From Shinella sp. PSBB067 (lineage in GTDB: Bacteria > Pseudomonadota > Alphaproteobacteria > Rhizobiales > Rhizobiaceae), in assembly GCF_016839145.1 (NCBI RefSeq), contig NZ_CP069303.1, positions 434,001 through 498,000 of the forward strand: a DNA stretch of 64,000 bases, given 5' to 3'. Made by a program: the position numbers and the translations under genes. Shown piece by piece: positions 63,407 through 64,000 of the stretch (the stretch's first letter is position 1; each line of letters begins with the position of its first letter). Under the pieces are notes generated by a model. The model saw only the letters and a program-made list of their open reading frames with translations, made no database searches and was not told the DNA's origin.

Positions 63407-64000
63407 CTAGTCGATGGCAAGCGGGCTTTCCATCGTCTTCTCGCCGGCGCGCACCGTCAGGCGGATCGGGTCCTTCGCAAGGTCGAAGACCTTCGGCTTG
63501 TGCAGCACCGGGACCTCGGCGACGAAAGCCTCGCCCTCGCGCCGGGTGGGGCCGGCCGCGCCGAACTCGAAGGTCGAGGCGCCGGAAAGGAAGACGTCGG
63601 GCAGCGGCCCGTCCGCCGGAGCCTCGAAGCGCACCGTCAGGCTCTTGCCGTCCGCGGCCCAGCGGCCGGACAGCGGCTTGAAGCCGTCGCCCGCCCCGTG
63701 CGGCAGGGTGGCCTCCGCATCGGTGACGGCGACCTCTTCCAGCGGATTGGCGAAGCGCTCGCCGCTGGCGTCCGCCGTCAGCTCGGCCTGCACGGGGATG
63801 CAGATGTCCTTGCACACGCCGAGGAAGACGGTGGCGGTGATCGGCCCTTCGGCCTTGGCGAGTTTCAGCGGCAGCCGCACCGGCTTGTCGTAGCCGATAT
63901 AGTGGGTCTCGGCATCGCCCAGCCGCGTCGGCGCGGGAAAGCCGACCGATTTGAGCTCGGCACCCGTCACCACAACCGATGGGGGAATGCCGCTGCCGCC
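63407..64000 (-). CDS. DsbD-domain protein (5' end outside window)
   Basis: At least 197 C-terminal residues are present. The segment LGVCKDICIPVQAELTA is the cysteine pair of the thiol-disulfide interchange domain (DsbD alpha-like), and the following beta-rich part (FEFGAAGPTRREGEAFVAEV) fits the same domain. The upstream residues, GGSGIPPSVVVTGAELK, run to the window edge. It probably acts in the periplasm on disulfides, but the membrane part is not seen. Confidence 0.85.
   Translation of the reverse strand, partial: GGSGIPPSVVVTGAELKSVGFPAPTRLGDAETHYIGYDKPVRLPLKLAKAEGPITATVFLGVCKDICIPVQAELTADASGERFANPLEEVAVTDAEATLPHGAGDGFKPLSGRWAADGKSLTVRFEAPADGPLPDVFLSGASTFEFGAAGPTRREGEAFVAEVPVLHKPKVFDLAKDPIRLTVRAGEKTMESPLAID

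Overview
The window is high-GC alphaproteobacterial chromosome. Gene content and order point to the Rhizobiaceae (Shinella, Ensifer or the Rhizobium/Agrobacterium group). Supporting signs are the ctaC-ctaD-ctaB-coxF-ctaG-ctaE block followed by SURF1, ispH, thrB and rnhA; the neighbourhood of octaprenyl diphosphate synthase, a DUF2007 protein, a methyltransferase, an S49 peptidase and glyQ; a RibB carrying a dead cyclohydrolase domain; BA14K, IalB and DUF1344 proteins; and RIME-like palindromic repeats between genes. The genus is an inference from memory of gene order. I saw no rRNA, tRNA, CRISPR array, prophage or insertion sequence. Almost all of the window is coding, and most long antisense reading frames are GC-bias shadows of real genes.

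Layout. 1-5.9 kb: a radical SAM protein (cut by the window edge), a small family-2 glycosyltransferase, then a leftward group of a TPR protein, ispE and moaB, and the polyprenyl synthase. 5.9-14.9 kb: DUF2007, methyltransferase, S49 peptidase, an NAD-dependent epimerase-like enzyme, glyQ (without glyS), LemA plus DUF2207, a GH25 lysozyme and BA14K. 15-20 kb: an acyl-CoA dehydrogenase with a likely MerR/LiuR-type operator, a crotonase, and a dCache chemoreceptor. 20.1-20.8 kb: a Phd-VapC type toxin-antitoxin pair. 20.8-30.4 kb, leftward: a medium-chain reductase, an HDAC-like deacetylase, xseB, a pirin, then an ArsR-SRPBCC-membrane peptide-DUF1801-DUF1801 operon, then dxs, tlyA and a TrmA-type methyltransferase. 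30.4-35.7 kb: a biotin ECF transporter (bioM-bioN-bioY) apparently co-transcribed with an AMP-dependent acyl ligase, an atypical thiolase and a GFA-family protein. 35.8-43 kb: a YcaQ-type glycosylase, ribB, aroC, and a large CHASE-PAS-PAS-PAS-GGDEF-EAL protein. 43.3-50 kb: DUF1344, a histidine phosphatase, fabI, a DnaJ-type co-chaperone, a lipoprotein, pdxH, an NTF2-like protein, a polysaccharide deacetylase, and a LysR regulator facing a 42-residue small protein. 50-64 kb: tldD, a MazE-MazF pair, IalB, the aa3 cytochrome oxidase and its assembly genes, ispH, thrB, rnhA, a peroxiredoxin, and the end of a DsbD-domain protein.

How the genes work together. The best-supported functional units are the cytochrome c oxidase operon with heme O synthase (ctaB), copper chaperone (ctaG) and SURF1; the biotin uptake operon; four isoprenoid genes (dxs, ispE, ispH and the polyprenyl synthase) that feed quinone and heme side chains; and two toxin-antitoxin modules set between housekeeping genes. 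A perfect FNR/FixK-type box lies just upstream of the coxB start, where it would more naturally repress than activate.

I found no system that I can call clearly new. The most interesting candidates are the ArsR-controlled SRPBCC/DUF1801 operon with two tandem operators, the biotin-transporter-linked ligase and thiolase (the thiolase lacks its usual second catalytic cysteine), the oxygen-responsive box at coxB, and the small protein divergent from the LysR gene.
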